64,000 bases of DNA from Marivita sp051251565 (GTDB lineage: Bacteria > Pseudomonadota > Alphaproteobacteria > Rhodobacterales > Rhodobacteraceae): the NCBI RefSeq assembly GCF_051251565.1, contig NZ_JBPOFB010000008.1, forward strand, positions 62,001-126,000, written 5' to 3'. Shown here one piece after another: positions 34,001-41,471 of the stretch. Position numbers and translations under genes: made by a program. The notes beneath the pieces are model-generated. The model worked only from the letters and a program-made list of their open reading frames with translations, ran no database searches and was not told where the DNA came from. Each line of letters opens with the position of its first letter. Within the stretch, counting starts at the first letter, position 1.

Positions 34001-34309
34001 CAACACCGCCACCGGACCGCCCGTTGCGGTTTGCACATCCACGTCCAGCAGGATGATCCGGGTGCGCCCATCACGCTCCAGCCGCACTTGCACATCGCCA
34101 AACCGCACAATGAACCCCGGCAAAGCAGCCGCCAGCCGTGTCTCGACAGTGTCGCGCACCCAATTCGGGGCTGACAGGCTCCGCCCAACCGTGGCCCACC
34201 CCGCTGCCAGAACCACCAGCATCAGCGCCAGCCCAACCCCCAACGCCCACCGCCCCCGCCGCCTGCGGCGCGGGGTTCCAGAGGTTTCTTGCGGCTGCTC
34301 GGAGTCCAT
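31019..34309 (-). CDS. Very large AsmA/YhdP-like envelope protein
   Basis: A 1096-residue protein with one membrane anchor at about residues 22-44 (WALGVGLALMLVVLAAGWATVG after a run of arginines), so the bulk lies in the periplasm. The repeated amphipathic beta pattern and the C-terminal AsmA_2-like region (LLDQLEGPGILFTEVEARFRL; FFLNGIGSIFTRKGEGLIGF; FNLTGPASQPNVSVNPLSALTPGMF) match the DUF3971/AsmA-like family. Bridge-like relatives such as YhdP and TamB move phospholipids between inner and outer membranes; that role is inferred here. The frame begins GTG-ATG and I use the ATG. It is divergent from bcp. Confidence 0.85.
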   Translation of the reverse strand: MDSEQPQETSGTPRRRRRGRWALGVGLALMLVVLAAGWATVGRSLSAPNWVRDTVETRLAAALPGFIVRFGDVQVRLERDGRTRIILLDVDVQTATGGPVAVLSDVQIGLTAYDLIRRNLVLRDLSVSGAFVTLTRNRAGQLGLALGDTFALGGAAPDVPTLVAQVDRLLMDDRLSRLQSVEANALTLRFEDARARRGWTVDGGRLLLERDADLLRLSGDFALLGGGATATRLQLDASSTIGDTDVAFGVSLADMPSQDIATQGPALAWLGALRAPISGALRATLREDGSLGVLNASLQIAQGVVQPTPDTPPVPFNSARSYFTFDPDRAQITFSELSVDSDLVRAVADGRATLEGLRNGIPSQMLGQVRFSLLKAAPDDLFDAPLAIDRAELDFRLRLDPFELDLGRVWIDDPQVPLRMTGKLATTEDAWNYALDGTIGALTPETLLRVWPGALAPRTRDWVVNNIEGGVITAGQFALRSQPQARPVVFLNAAFDNAQVRYTRTLPVVERGKGTLTLNANRFAVRVTQGEITPPQGGVIDVAGSTFVIPDTRQRPAEGQVTLAGGGPIEALLSYLDSPGLEILQKANRPVDLLSGRVRVDGSLVLPLRRGVKLADMVLDINGRATGVESDQIVPNRRLAARLLDVSVTNDRLRVSGQASLSGVPFDGFWTLPFPEPGQPATGSVVEGTVTLSQDAARAFGVALPDGTISGSGPASLRVDLRRGAPPAFELTSRLSGIGVSLPPIGWSLPRGAAGSLRVAGVLDRPARIEALVLEGPGLEARGAVRLNSDGSLASVDLERVRAGGWLDAPVTLTGRGAGVAPAVRISGGTVDLRTAPFGRGPGGAGAGGRVPLTLALDQLQISNTIRLTDFRADLQSGGGLTGNFTANVNGAAPITGEALAQGGSTALRIRSSDAGQVIREAGILKTVAGGDMTLALAPVSGQPGSYDGALDVANARLRDAPAIASMLDAISIVGLLDQLEGPGILFTEVEARFRLTPDRLYLTRSSATGPSMGISMDGTYALGTGTLDLQGVLSPIFFLNGIGSIFTRKGEGLIGFNFNLTGPASQPNVSVNPLSALTPGMFREIFRRPAPVPGE

Positions 34310-34393
34310 CACTGGAAGCGGCGTCCTTTTGCGTTATTCTTCACGTCGCAGGGTTATCACCCTACCGCCTGATATCAATCAAAGGATAGCGCC

Positions 34394-34861
34394 ATGAGCG
34401 ATACACTGGAAATGGCTCCCGACTTCACCCTTCCCGTTCAGGGCGGCGATCACGGCGACGTGTCCCTGTCTGGCCTGCGCGGCACACCGTTTGTCCTGTT
34501 CTTTTACCCACGCGACGACACGCCCGGCTGCACCAAGGAAAGTGAAGCCTTCACCGAACTGACCGACGCCTTTGCCCAAATCGGCGTCAAGGTGTTCGGC
34601 ATTTCCAAAGACAGCCTCGAGAGCCACGAAAAGTTCATCGCCAAGAAAAAGCTGACCGTGCCGCTGATATCCGACGAACATGGCACGGCGTCCGAGGATT
34701 TCGGCGTTTGGCAGGAAAAGTCCATGTATGGCAAAACGTTCATGGGAATCGAACGATCCACTTTTCTGATCGACGCCGAGGGCCGGATCGCGCGTGCCTG
34801 GCGCAAGGTCAAGGTTCCGGGCCATGCCGAAGAGGTGCTTGAGGCAGCAAAGGCGCTTTGA
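34394..34861 (+). CDS. bcp: Thiol peroxidase Bcp (peroxiredoxin), single-cysteine form
   Basis: A 155-residue AhpC/TSA-fold peroxiredoxin. The peroxidatic cysteine is Cys46 in FFYPRDDTPGCTKESEAF, and the usual arginine is in GIERSTFLID. Many Bcp proteins have a resolving cysteine five residues later; here that position is Glu51 and no second cysteine exists in the chain, so it must work as a 1-Cys enzyme reduced by an external thiol. The ATG at 34394 has AAAGGA upstream. It is followed by element copy C and then the DUF455 gene. Confidence 0.92.
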   Translation: MSDTLEMAPDFTLPVQGGDHGDVSLSGLRGTPFVLFFYPRDDTPGCTKESEAFTELTDAFAQIGVKVFGISKDSLESHEKFIAKKKLTVPLISDEHGTASEDFGVWQEKSMYGKTFMGIERSTFLIDAEGRIARAWRKVKVPGHAEEVLEAAKAL

Positions 34862-34870
34862 GACAAGTTT

Positions 34871-34964
34871 CGGATCGGGCTTTGCCCGATCCGACCCGCG
34901 CGCATTGCGGCGCGCGTCTGGGCGCGCGGCCCCAGACCCAGGATATTTTTGAACCAGAAAAGAC
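34871..34964 (+). repeat. Dispersed intergenic hairpin element, copy C
   Basis: Directly after the bcp stop, three hairpins follow one another: CGGATCGGGC/GCCCGATCCG, CGCGCG-rich arms, and TCTGGGGC-like arms. They are followed by the core GGATATTTTTGAACCAGAAA. It is the longest copy in the window and is oriented the same way as the upstream gene. Confidence 0.75.
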
Positions 34965-35009
34965 AGAACCGATGCTTGCAATCCGACGCTTTGCGCGCGA
35001 GGTCAGGGC

Positions 35010-35819
35010 ATGATGACACTTTGTGACATGGCCGTGGACGTTCTGACCACGGCAGACGGGCGCACCAAAACTGGCAAGTCCCGCAGCTATGCAGAGCAAT
35101 GGTTTGCCGCACGCGCAACGGGTGCACCTTTGGCGATTGGCACCGCCACACCGCCCGTGCAACCGTCAAGACCCGATGCGCCCGAGCTATTAAGCCCGCG
35201 GGATGTGCCAAAGCGCAAGCCGGGCAGCCCTCAAGGGCGCATCGCGCTGTTGCACGCGGTTGCCCATATTGAGCTGAACGCGGTGGACCTGCATTGGGAC
35301 ATCATCGCGCGCTTCGCACATATCCCCATGCCGACCGGGTTCTACGACGATTGGGTCAAAGCGGCGGACGAGGAATCCAAGCATTTCAACCTGATGTGTG
35401 ATTGTCTTGAGGAACAAGACAGCTTTTATGGTGCCCTGCCGGCCCATGCCGGTATGTGGCGCGCGGCAGAGGACACAGCTGACGACTTTATGGGACGGCT
35501 GGCCGTCGTGCCCATGGTGCTTGAAGCACGCGGGCTGGATGTGACCCCCGGCATGATCGAGATTTTCCGCAAAGCAGAGGCCACACGCGCCGTGGTCGCG
35601 TTGGAAACCATCTACGGTGAAGAGGTTGGGCATGTCGCCTACGGATCGAAATGGTTTCACTTTCTCTGTGGTCGGCACGACCATGACCCGAAAGACACAT
35701 TTCATAAACTTGTGAGAAAATACTTCAAAGGAGCCTTGAAACCCCCTTTCAACGAAGAAAAACGCGCCGAAGCCGGGCTGCCTCCAGACTTCTACTGGCC
35801 CCTTTCCGAGGCGATCTGA
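35010..35819 (+). CDS. DUF455 family ferritin-like protein
   Basis: A 269-residue all-helical protein with the DUF455 pattern. The likely di-iron ligands are seen in HAVAHIELNAVDLHWD, DEESKHFNLM, VLEARGLDVTPGM and TIYGEEVGHVAYG, giving ExxH-type pairs as in ferritin-like proteins. The C-terminal KLVRKYFKGALKPPFNEEKR region is conserved. Relatives include hydroxylases such as MiaE, but no substrate can be assigned. The ATG at 35010 is followed by a second ATG; GAGG lies upstream. It sits downstream of bcp with element copy C between. Confidence 0.85.
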   Translation: MMTLCDMAVDVLTTADGRTKTGKSRSYAEQWFAARATGAPLAIGTATPPVQPSRPDAPELLSPRDVPKRKPGSPQGRIALLHAVAHIELNAVDLHWDIIARFAHIPMPTGFYDDWVKAADEESKHFNLMCDCLEEQDSFYGALPAHAGMWRAAEDTADDFMGRLAVVPMVLEARGLDVTPGMIEIFRKAEATRAVVALETIYGEEVGHVAYGSKWFHFLCGRHDHDPKDTFHKLVRKYFKGALKPPFNEEKRAEAGLPPDFYWPLSEAI

Positions 35820-35875
35820 ACGCTTTTTTGGTGGATGTGGCATTTCAACAACCCGAAGTAAGCCACGGGAAGATC

Positions 35876-35889
35876 GGCGAAATTTCGCC
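35876..35889. promoter_or_regulatory. Perfect palindrome upstream of the M23 peptidase gene
   Basis: GGCGAAATTTCGCC is a 14-base perfect palindrome in the 216-bp gap between the DUF455 and M23 genes. It may be an operator; no regulator is suggested by the sequence alone. Confidence 0.35.
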
Positions 35890-36035
35890 AATTCAGTGAT
35901 TGAGAGCGTGCGAACGGGAATCACCTGCCCAAAAACGTTGCCAATTTCTGAATGTCTCGGTAGAGCCGTAACATACACGCGCCCGGAGTTGGGGCTTGAG
36001 AGGCGCGACCTTGGGACGGAAAAAGGAACAGACAG

Positions 36036-37349
36036 GTGCGCACACGTCTTGCGATCAAACTGCATGGCATACTCGAACGCTTTTTTCCGGAACGCCGTCT
36101 TTTTCTGCGCTCCGATTCCGACACACGGTTCATCCGCCTGAAATCCAGCACACAGGCCATGGTGTTTGGCGGGGCATCGTTGGTTCTCGCATGGAGTATC
36201 ATCGCCACCGCCGTGTTGCTCATGGACTCGATCGGGTCGGGCAATTTCCGGGAACAGGCACGACGGGATCTTGAGACGTATCAGATGCGCCTCAACATCC
36301 TGTCGGAAGAACGCAACGCCCGCGCCGCGGAAGCGATTGCTGCGCAAGAGCGTTTCAACACGGCGCTGGAGCAAGTGTCCGTGATGCAGTCCAGCCTTCT
36401 TGATGCCGAAACAAGCCGTGTCGAACTTGAATCGGGCCTTGAGGCGGTTCAGCTCAAGCTGCGTGATGCCATCCGCGAGCGTGAAGATGTCCGTACCGAA
36501 CTGGCAGCCTTGCGCACAGATATCCAAGATGGCGGCACCGGGCTTGCCGCATCAAGCGCGGCTGACACGACCACGCTTGATTTCCTGTCTGCCGCCCTGA
36601 CCCGCACCGCCGAGGAACGCGATCAAGTTGTGGCTGACGCTCAGGACGCACTGATCCGGGCCGACGAAATGGCGACTGAAATTCGCCTGATGGAAGAAAA
36701 GAACGACACCATCTTCCGCCAGTTGGAAGAAGCGATGACCGTCTCGGTCAAACCGCTCGACAAGATGTTCGAAGCCGCTGGCATGAACCCCGACACGATC
36801 CTGAACCAGGTGCGTCGCGGTTATTCCGGTCAGGGTGGTCCGCTGATGCCACTTAGCTTTTCAACACGCGGCGAAGACCCGTCTGAGGATGTGCTGCGCG
36901 CCAATCGCATCCTGAACCAGATGGACCGCCTGAACCTGTACCGTATCGCGGCTGAAAAAGCGCCGTTTGCGATGCCGCTGAAAGATTCGTTCCGGTTCAC
37001 GTCCGGCTTTGGCTATCGCTGGGGCCGCCTGCATGCAGGCACCGATTTTGCAGCTGCCCATGGCACTCCGATCTACGCAACGGCGGACGGTGTTGTGACT
37101 TTTGCGGGCTGGCAGTCAGGATATGGTAGGCTCGTCAAAATACAGCATGAATTTGGCATTGAAACCCGCTACGCGCATAACTCAAAACTCTACGTGACAA
37201 AGGGCCAAAGGGTCTCGCGCGGGGATCGCATCTCTGCTATGGGGAACACTGGACGTTCCACCGGCACGCACCTGCACTACGAAGTTCGCGTCGGCGGCAA
37301 ACCTGTCAACCCCATGATCTACATCAAGGCTGCAAACGATGTTTTCTAA
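36036..37349 (+). CDS. M23-family (LytM) peptidoglycan endopeptidase with coiled coil
   Basis: A 437-residue cell-wall protein. A single membrane anchor lies at about residues 41-63 (AMVFGGASLVLAWSIIATAVLLM), then a long coiled coil to about 230, then the LytM domain with zinc ligands in GYRWGRLHAGTDFAAAHG and GTHLHYEVRVGG and the middle TRYAHNS. All ligands are present, so it is probably active. It starts with GTG at 36036, preceded by AAGGA. It overlaps the bactofilin gene by eleven bases, and this M23-bactofilin pairing is known to shape the cell wall in proteobacteria. Confidence 0.92.
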   Translation: MRTRLAIKLHGILERFFPERRLFLRSDSDTRFIRLKSSTQAMVFGGASLVLAWSIIATAVLLMDSIGSGNFREQARRDLETYQMRLNILSEERNARAAEAIAAQERFNTALEQVSVMQSSLLDAETSRVELESGLEAVQLKLRDAIREREDVRTELAALRTDIQDGGTGLAASSAADTTTLDFLSAALTRTAEERDQVVADAQDALIRADEMATEIRLMEEKNDTIFRQLEEAMTVSVKPLDKMFEAAGMNPDTILNQVRRGYSGQGGPLMPLSFSTRGEDPSEDVLRANRILNQMDRLNLYRIAAEKAPFAMPLKDSFRFTSGFGYRWGRLHAGTDFAAAHGTPIYATADGVVTFAGWQSGYGRLVKIQHEFGIETRYAHNSKLYVTKGQRVSRGDRISAMGNTGRSTGTHLHYEVRVGGKPVNPMIYIKAANDVF

Positions 37350-37848
37350 GAGCAAGATTAATGAGCCCGGCCCCAAGGTCGACGACACAAGCGCACAGAA
37401 GCCGGTTATGCCTGAAACGTCGCGCCCCGGTTCGGCAACCGAATTCAAGGCATCCGCCCCCAAGGCGAAACCTGCCGCGTCGATCCTGTCTAGCGATCTG
37501 CACATCACCGGAAATCTCAAGACAACCGGCGACATCAACGTCGAAGGCACTGTTGAAGGCGACATCCGTGCGCATCTTTTGACCGTTGGCGAAACCGCAA
37601 CCATAAAGGGCGAAGTTGTTGCGGATGATGTGGTCGTGAACGGCCGTGTCGTGGGCCGCGTGCGCGGTCTCAAGGTGCGCCTGACGGCGACGGCCCGCGT
37701 TGAGGGTGACATCATCCATAAGACCATCGCGATTGAATCCGGCGCACATTTTGAAGGCTCGGTTCAACGTCAGGACGATCCGCTGAATGGTGGCAAGGCC
37801 AAGCCGATTGCGGCAGCGGCGCCTGCCCCGGCAGCATCAAACGGCTGA
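37339..37848 (+). CDS. Bactofilin
   Basis: A 169-residue polymer-forming cytoskeletal protein. The central bactofilin domain (about 48-140) is a repetitive beta helix: ILSSDLHITGNLKTTGDINVEG, VEGDIRAHLLTVGETATIKGEV, DVVVNGRVVGRVRGLKVRLTAT. It is flanked by disordered proline/alanine-rich tails, the usual plan. Bactofilins form filaments at the inner membrane and recruit cell-wall enzymes. It overlaps the end of the M23 peptidase gene, has AAGG upstream, and ends at a good terminator. Confidence 0.93.
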   Translation: MFSKSKINEPGPKVDDTSAQKPVMPETSRPGSATEFKASAPKAKPAASILSSDLHITGNLKTTGDINVEGTVEGDIRAHLLTVGETATIKGEVVADDVVVNGRVVGRVRGLKVRLTATARVEGDIIHKTIAIESGAHFEGSVQRQDDPLNGGKAKPIAAAAPAPAASNG

Positions 37849-37873
37849 TCCCCCCCGATCACCGCTGCTATTT

Positions 37874-37901
37874 GGGCCGTCCTTTTGGGGCGGCCCTTTT
37901 T
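37874..37901 (+). terminator. Terminator of the M23-bactofilin operon
   Basis: GGGCCG and CGGCCC pair around an eleven-base loop and are followed by TTTTT, 25 bases after the bactofilin stop. A textbook factor-independent terminator. Confidence 0.9.
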
Positions 37902-37944
37902 CGTTCGCGGGCACGACATCTTAGGAAGACGCGCAGGGCAGCTT

Positions 37945-39195
37945 TCAAAGCATCCCCATCAACCGGAGCTTTTCTCCCGGATCATCGGGGCGCGAGATGG
38001 CAATCGCCAATTCCTCAAGCGACTGGATCGAATGTCCGGCGCGAAAGCTGTCCACATGGGGCAACATCGCCCGGATACCCGTGGCCTTGGGCGCAAACCC
38101 GTCCCAGCGCAAAAGCGGATTGATCCAGATCAGGCGGCGCGATGACAGGTGCAAGCGCTCCATCTCTTTCTCCAGCGCGCCCGCGTCATCACGGTCCAGA
38201 CCGTCAGTGATCAGCAAAACAACCGCACCCTGCCCCATCACACGCCGTGACCAGTCACGGTTGAACGCGTGCAGCGACGATCCGATCCGCGTGCCGCCTT
38301 CCCAATCCTGCGCCTCGGCCCCGGCGGATTTTAGCGCCGCATCCACATCGCGGGTTGCCAGATGTCGGGTGATGTTGGTCAGCCGCGTGCCAAAGGTGAA
38401 GGCATGAACCTTGGCCCAGCCTGCACCTTTCTCGTTGGCGACCGCATGCAGGAAATGCAGCACCATGCGGGAATATTGGCTCATCGACCCCGAGATATCG
38501 CAGAGCACCACCAGATTTGGCCAACGCGGACGCGGCGTCTTGCGCGCAATCGACCGGATTTCACCGCCCTGCCGCATGGATTTCATCAGCGTGCGCCGGT
38601 AATCCGCTTGCTTGCCCAGCACCGAGGCTTTGCCGCGACGCGACGGGATCGGTTTGACCGGCAGACTGAGACGCGCCAACATCCGCTTGGCCTCGGCCAC
38701 TTCGGCCGTGGACATCTGTTCGAAATCCAAGGTTCGCAGCTTTTCTTCGGCAGACATGGTGAGCGTCGATTTGATCTCGATCTCGGTGCCCTCTTGGGAC
38801 TGTTCGTTCTCGGGCACCTCGGGGATTAGATCATCCAGCAAGGCCTGTGCCGCGCGTTTTTCGCCCGAGGCTGCGGATTTTTCTTCCTGCACACCGCGGA
38901 TCGCGGGCAACATGAAGGACATCATGTGTTCGAGATATCGCGGGTCACGCCAGTAGAGCCGGAACACCTGCGCATAGATCACACGGTGTTCGGGGCGGTT
39001 CACAAAGCAGGCGTGCAGCGTCCAGAAGAAATCCATCCGTTCGGTAAAGCCCGCCGCCTCCACCGCGCGGATGGCGTCGATCACCCGGCCCGGCCCGATG
39101 GGCAGACCTGCCCGCCGCAGCGCGCGGGCGAAATGGATGATGTTCTGCGCCAGACGCGGGTTGTCTGGCAGTTCAATGGGAATGTATTCGGCCAT
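37945..39195 (-). CDS. CoxE-like von Willebrand factor A protein
   Basis: A 416-residue protein with the CoxE/DUF58-like plan. The helical N-terminal half includes LPDNPRLAQNIIHFARALRRAGLPIGPG, and a C-terminal vWA domain has the metal-site motif LVVLCDISGSMSQYSRMVL, then TFGTRLTNITRHL and VLLITDGLDRDDAG. Such proteins work with MoxR AAA+ ATPases to assemble or activate metalloenzymes. The partner moxR-type gene lies just upstream (61 bases). No CO-dehydrogenase genes are present in the window, so the client is unknown. The intergenic space holds element copy D, in the opposite orientation. Confidence 0.87.
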   Translation of the reverse strand: MAEYIPIELPDNPRLAQNIIHFARALRRAGLPIGPGRVIDAIRAVEAAGFTERMDFFWTLHACFVNRPEHRVIYAQVFRLYWRDPRYLEHMMSFMLPAIRGVQEEKSAASGEKRAAQALLDDLIPEVPENEQSQEGTEIEIKSTLTMSAEEKLRTLDFEQMSTAEVAEAKRMLARLSLPVKPIPSRRGKASVLGKQADYRRTLMKSMRQGGEIRSIARKTPRPRWPNLVVLCDISGSMSQYSRMVLHFLHAVANEKGAGWAKVHAFTFGTRLTNITRHLATRDVDAALKSAGAEAQDWEGGTRIGSSLHAFNRDWSRRVMGQGAVVLLITDGLDRDDAGALEKEMERLHLSSRRLIWINPLLRWDGFAPKATGIRAMLPHVDSFRAGHSIQSLEELAIAISRPDDPGEKLRLMGML

Positions 39196-39207
39196 TACAT
39201 GGCCGAC

Positions 39208-39254
39208 CGGGGGCTCTGCCCCCCGTCCCCCGAGGTATTTTCAGCCCAAAGAAG
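39208..39254 (+). repeat. Dispersed intergenic hairpin element, copy D
   Basis: On the plus strand GGGGGCTCTGCCCCC forms the hairpin, then CCCCCGAGGTATTTTCAGCCCAAAGAAG-like sequence follows (core at 39233-39253). It is the most divergent copy and the only one lying against the direction of its neighbours, between moxR and coxE genes. Confidence 0.6.
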
Positions 39255-39256
39255 CC

Positions 39257-40165
39257 TCATGCCGGTTCGAGCGACGCCTTGGCCTCGTCCAGCAACCGCT
39301 TGGCCTCCGAGCCCTGAAGCTTCTGGATGTCGTCCTGATATTTCAGGATAGCGCCCAGCGTGTCGGAGATCACCTCGGGCGACAGATCGACCACATCAAG
39401 CGCCAGCAGGCATTTCGCCCAGTCGATGGTTTCAGCCACGCCCGGTTTCTTGAAGATGTCTTCGGTCCGCAAACGTTGGACAAAAGCCACGATCTCGCGG
39501 CTCAGGGTTGCAGCGGCTTTGGGCGCGCGGGCCTGTAGGATCTCAAGCTCGCGGTCGAAATCGGGGTAGTCGACCCAGTGATACAGGCACCGGCGTTTGA
39601 GCGCGTCATGCACTTCGCGGGTGCGGTTCGAGGTGAGGATCACGATGGGCGGCTCGGGCGCCTTGATCGTGCCAAGCTCAGGGATGGTCACCTGGAAGTC
39701 CGACAGCGCCTCCAAGAGGAACGCCTCAAACGGTTCATCCGTGCGGTCCAGCTCGTCGATCAACAGCACCGGCGCGCCGTGCTCATCCGGGCGCATCGCT
39801 TCGAGCAAGGGACGTTCCACCAGAAAGTCCGGGCTGAAAAGCTCGCGCTGCAACATCTCGCGGTCTGCATTGCCCGACGCCTCTGCGGTGCGGATGGCAA
39901 TCATCTGCGCCGGAAAGTTCCATTCGTAAACCGCACTGGAAATATCCAAGCCTTCATAGCACTGCAACCGGATCAGCTTGCGCCCCAGACTGGCAGCCAA
40001 CGCCTTGGCGATCTCGGTCTTGCCGACACCCGCCTCGCCCTCAAGGAACAGCGGCCTGCCCAGTTTCAGCGATAGGAACACCACGGTGGCAAGCGCCCGT
40101 CCACAGACATAGCCCGTGTCGGCCAGCGTGGATTGAACAGCGTCGATACTTTGCGGTGTCTGCAT
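39257..40165 (-). CDS. MoxR-family AAA+ ATPase
   Basis: A 302-residue ATPase chaperone. Walker A is LEGEAGVGKTEIAKALA, Walker B is VLLIDELDRTDEPFEAFLLEAL, sensor 1 is IVILTSNRTREVHDALKRRCLYHW, which also carries the arginine finger region. The start at 40165 has AAGGAG seven bases upstream; the longer frame is only six codons more. MoxR ATPases mature metal-dependent enzymes together with vWA partners; the CoxE-like partner is the next gene. The client complex is not visible here. Confidence 0.92.
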   Translation of the reverse strand: MQTPQSIDAVQSTLADTGYVCGRALATVVFLSLKLGRPLFLEGEAGVGKTEIAKALAASLGRKLIRLQCYEGLDISSAVYEWNFPAQMIAIRTAEASGNADREMLQRELFSPDFLVERPLLEAMRPDEHGAPVLLIDELDRTDEPFEAFLLEALSDFQVTIPELGTIKAPEPPIVILTSNRTREVHDALKRRCLYHWVDYPDFDRELEILQARAPKAAATLSREIVAFVQRLRTEDIFKKPGVAETIDWAKCLLALDVVDLSPEVISDTLGAILKYQDDIQKLQGSEAKRLLDEAKASLEPA

Positions 40166-40317
40166 GAGATGCTCCTTTGTCATAGGCCTTGCTGCCCCGT
40201 GCCCCCCCTAAGGTCAATAGCGCCAAGGTCGCAAAGGATGCCCCTTGAATTGACGCCAAAGGTCCGACCTGACAAGGTTCACGCAGTAATGACCCCAATG
40301 TGCAAGGCCGATTGCCC

Positions 40318-41373
40318 GTGACCGTCACCGCCGTTATGTGTGTCCGCAACGAGGCGGCGTTCCTGCTGGATTGGCTGGCCTGGCATCGAAGTGTGGGTGT
40401 GACCGATTTTGTCGTCGTCTCCAACGAATGCGACGACGGCACCGACACGATGCTTGATCGGCTAGACGTGTTGGGCTGGCTGACCCACATCCGCAATGCC
40501 CCGCCCTATGGCAAAGGCGGCATCCAGTTCAGCGGGCTGAAACTGGCCAGCCGCTGTGACGCGCTCAAGCGCGCCGCGTGGGTGATCACGCTGGATATCG
40601 ACGAATTTATCAACGTGCATGTGGGCGACCGCACCCTGCCCGCGCTGATTGGCGCGCTGCCAGATGCAACCGCCATCACGCTGACATGGCGCAATTTTGG
40701 CAACGCGGGTGTTGTCGCCTACGAGGACAAACCCGTGCCGGTGCAGTTCACCCGCGCATCGCCACATCCCATGCCGTGGCCATGGCGCGCGTCGATGTTC
40801 AAGACGCTATATCTGAACGACAAGACTTACCGAAATCTCGGGGTACATCGCCCCCGCAACCCGGTTGAAGACCGTCTGGCCGAGGCACGCTGGTATGATG
40901 GTTCGGGCCGCGCGTTGCCGCCCGATATGGCATCGGGGCGCATCTTTTCCGACTACCGCCTGCAGCAACATGCGCTTGTGCAGCTCAACCACTACCCGCT
41001 GGGCGCTGTTGACAGCTATGTGCTCAAGTCCGACCGGGGCCGGGCGGTGCACAGCGCGGACCGGCTGGGGGTGGATTATTGGGTAGAACGCAACCTCAAC
41101 ACCAACCAAGACCGCACGGCTTTGCCGCTGTGGGACCGCGTGAAACCGATCCGGGCCGCCCTTGGTGCCGACGCGGTTTTGTCCAACCTGCACCAAAAGG
41201 CGGTCGCGTGGCGCAAAGCGCGGCTCGAAACGCTGCTTGAGGACGATCTTTACCGCGATCTCTACGGGCGTCTTCTCATGACGCCCCCATCGCAACTGCT
41301 GACCACAGAAACGGTCGCACGGTTGACAAAGATAGCACAGGCACAAACCCGCACTGACGCCGAAACTTCATAG
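40318..41373 (+). CDS. Glycosyltransferase family 2-type protein
   Basis: A 351-residue protein beginning VTVTAVMCVRNEAAFLLDWLAWHRSVGVTDFVVVSN, the nucleotide-sugar-binding fold of GT2/GT92-like enzymes. The metal-binding acidic motif is ITLDIDEFINVH. It has no membrane segment. Many roseobacter genomes carry several such proteins annotated as glycosyltransferase family 2; the acceptor is unknown, but surface polysaccharide synthesis is likely. The start is the GTG at 40318, with AAGG upstream; another GTG lies six codons earlier. It is divergent from the moxR gene and followed by an unknown gene. Confidence 0.78.
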   Translation: MTVTAVMCVRNEAAFLLDWLAWHRSVGVTDFVVVSNECDDGTDTMLDRLDVLGWLTHIRNAPPYGKGGIQFSGLKLASRCDALKRAAWVITLDIDEFINVHVGDRTLPALIGALPDATAITLTWRNFGNAGVVAYEDKPVPVQFTRASPHPMPWPWRASMFKTLYLNDKTYRNLGVHRPRNPVEDRLAEARWYDGSGRALPPDMASGRIFSDYRLQQHALVQLNHYPLGAVDSYVLKSDRGRAVHSADRLGVDYWVERNLNTNQDRTALPLWDRVKPIRAALGADAVLSNLHQKAVAWRKARLETLLEDDLYRDLYGRLLMTPPSQLLTTETVARLTKIAQAQTRTDAETS

Positions 41374-41471
41374 ACTTCCCTGCATTTTGGCTCAATTCTG
41401 CCCGAATCCAGAGATACCCCTTGCCCCAAACAAAGACCCTCAAAAGGGCCCGATGTGATGAGGACATTTCG

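Noticed and set aside
32273..34174. A 633-codon open frame on the plus strand opposite the AsmA-like gene
   Set aside because: It lies fully antisense to a coherent membrane-anchored protein, is full of Arg, Gln and His as GC-rich antisense frames are, and has no family-like sequence or ribosome site.
35190..36527. A 445-codon minus-strand open frame
   Set aside because: It crosses the DUF455 gene, the intergenic region and the start of the M23 gene, all of which read well on the plus strand.
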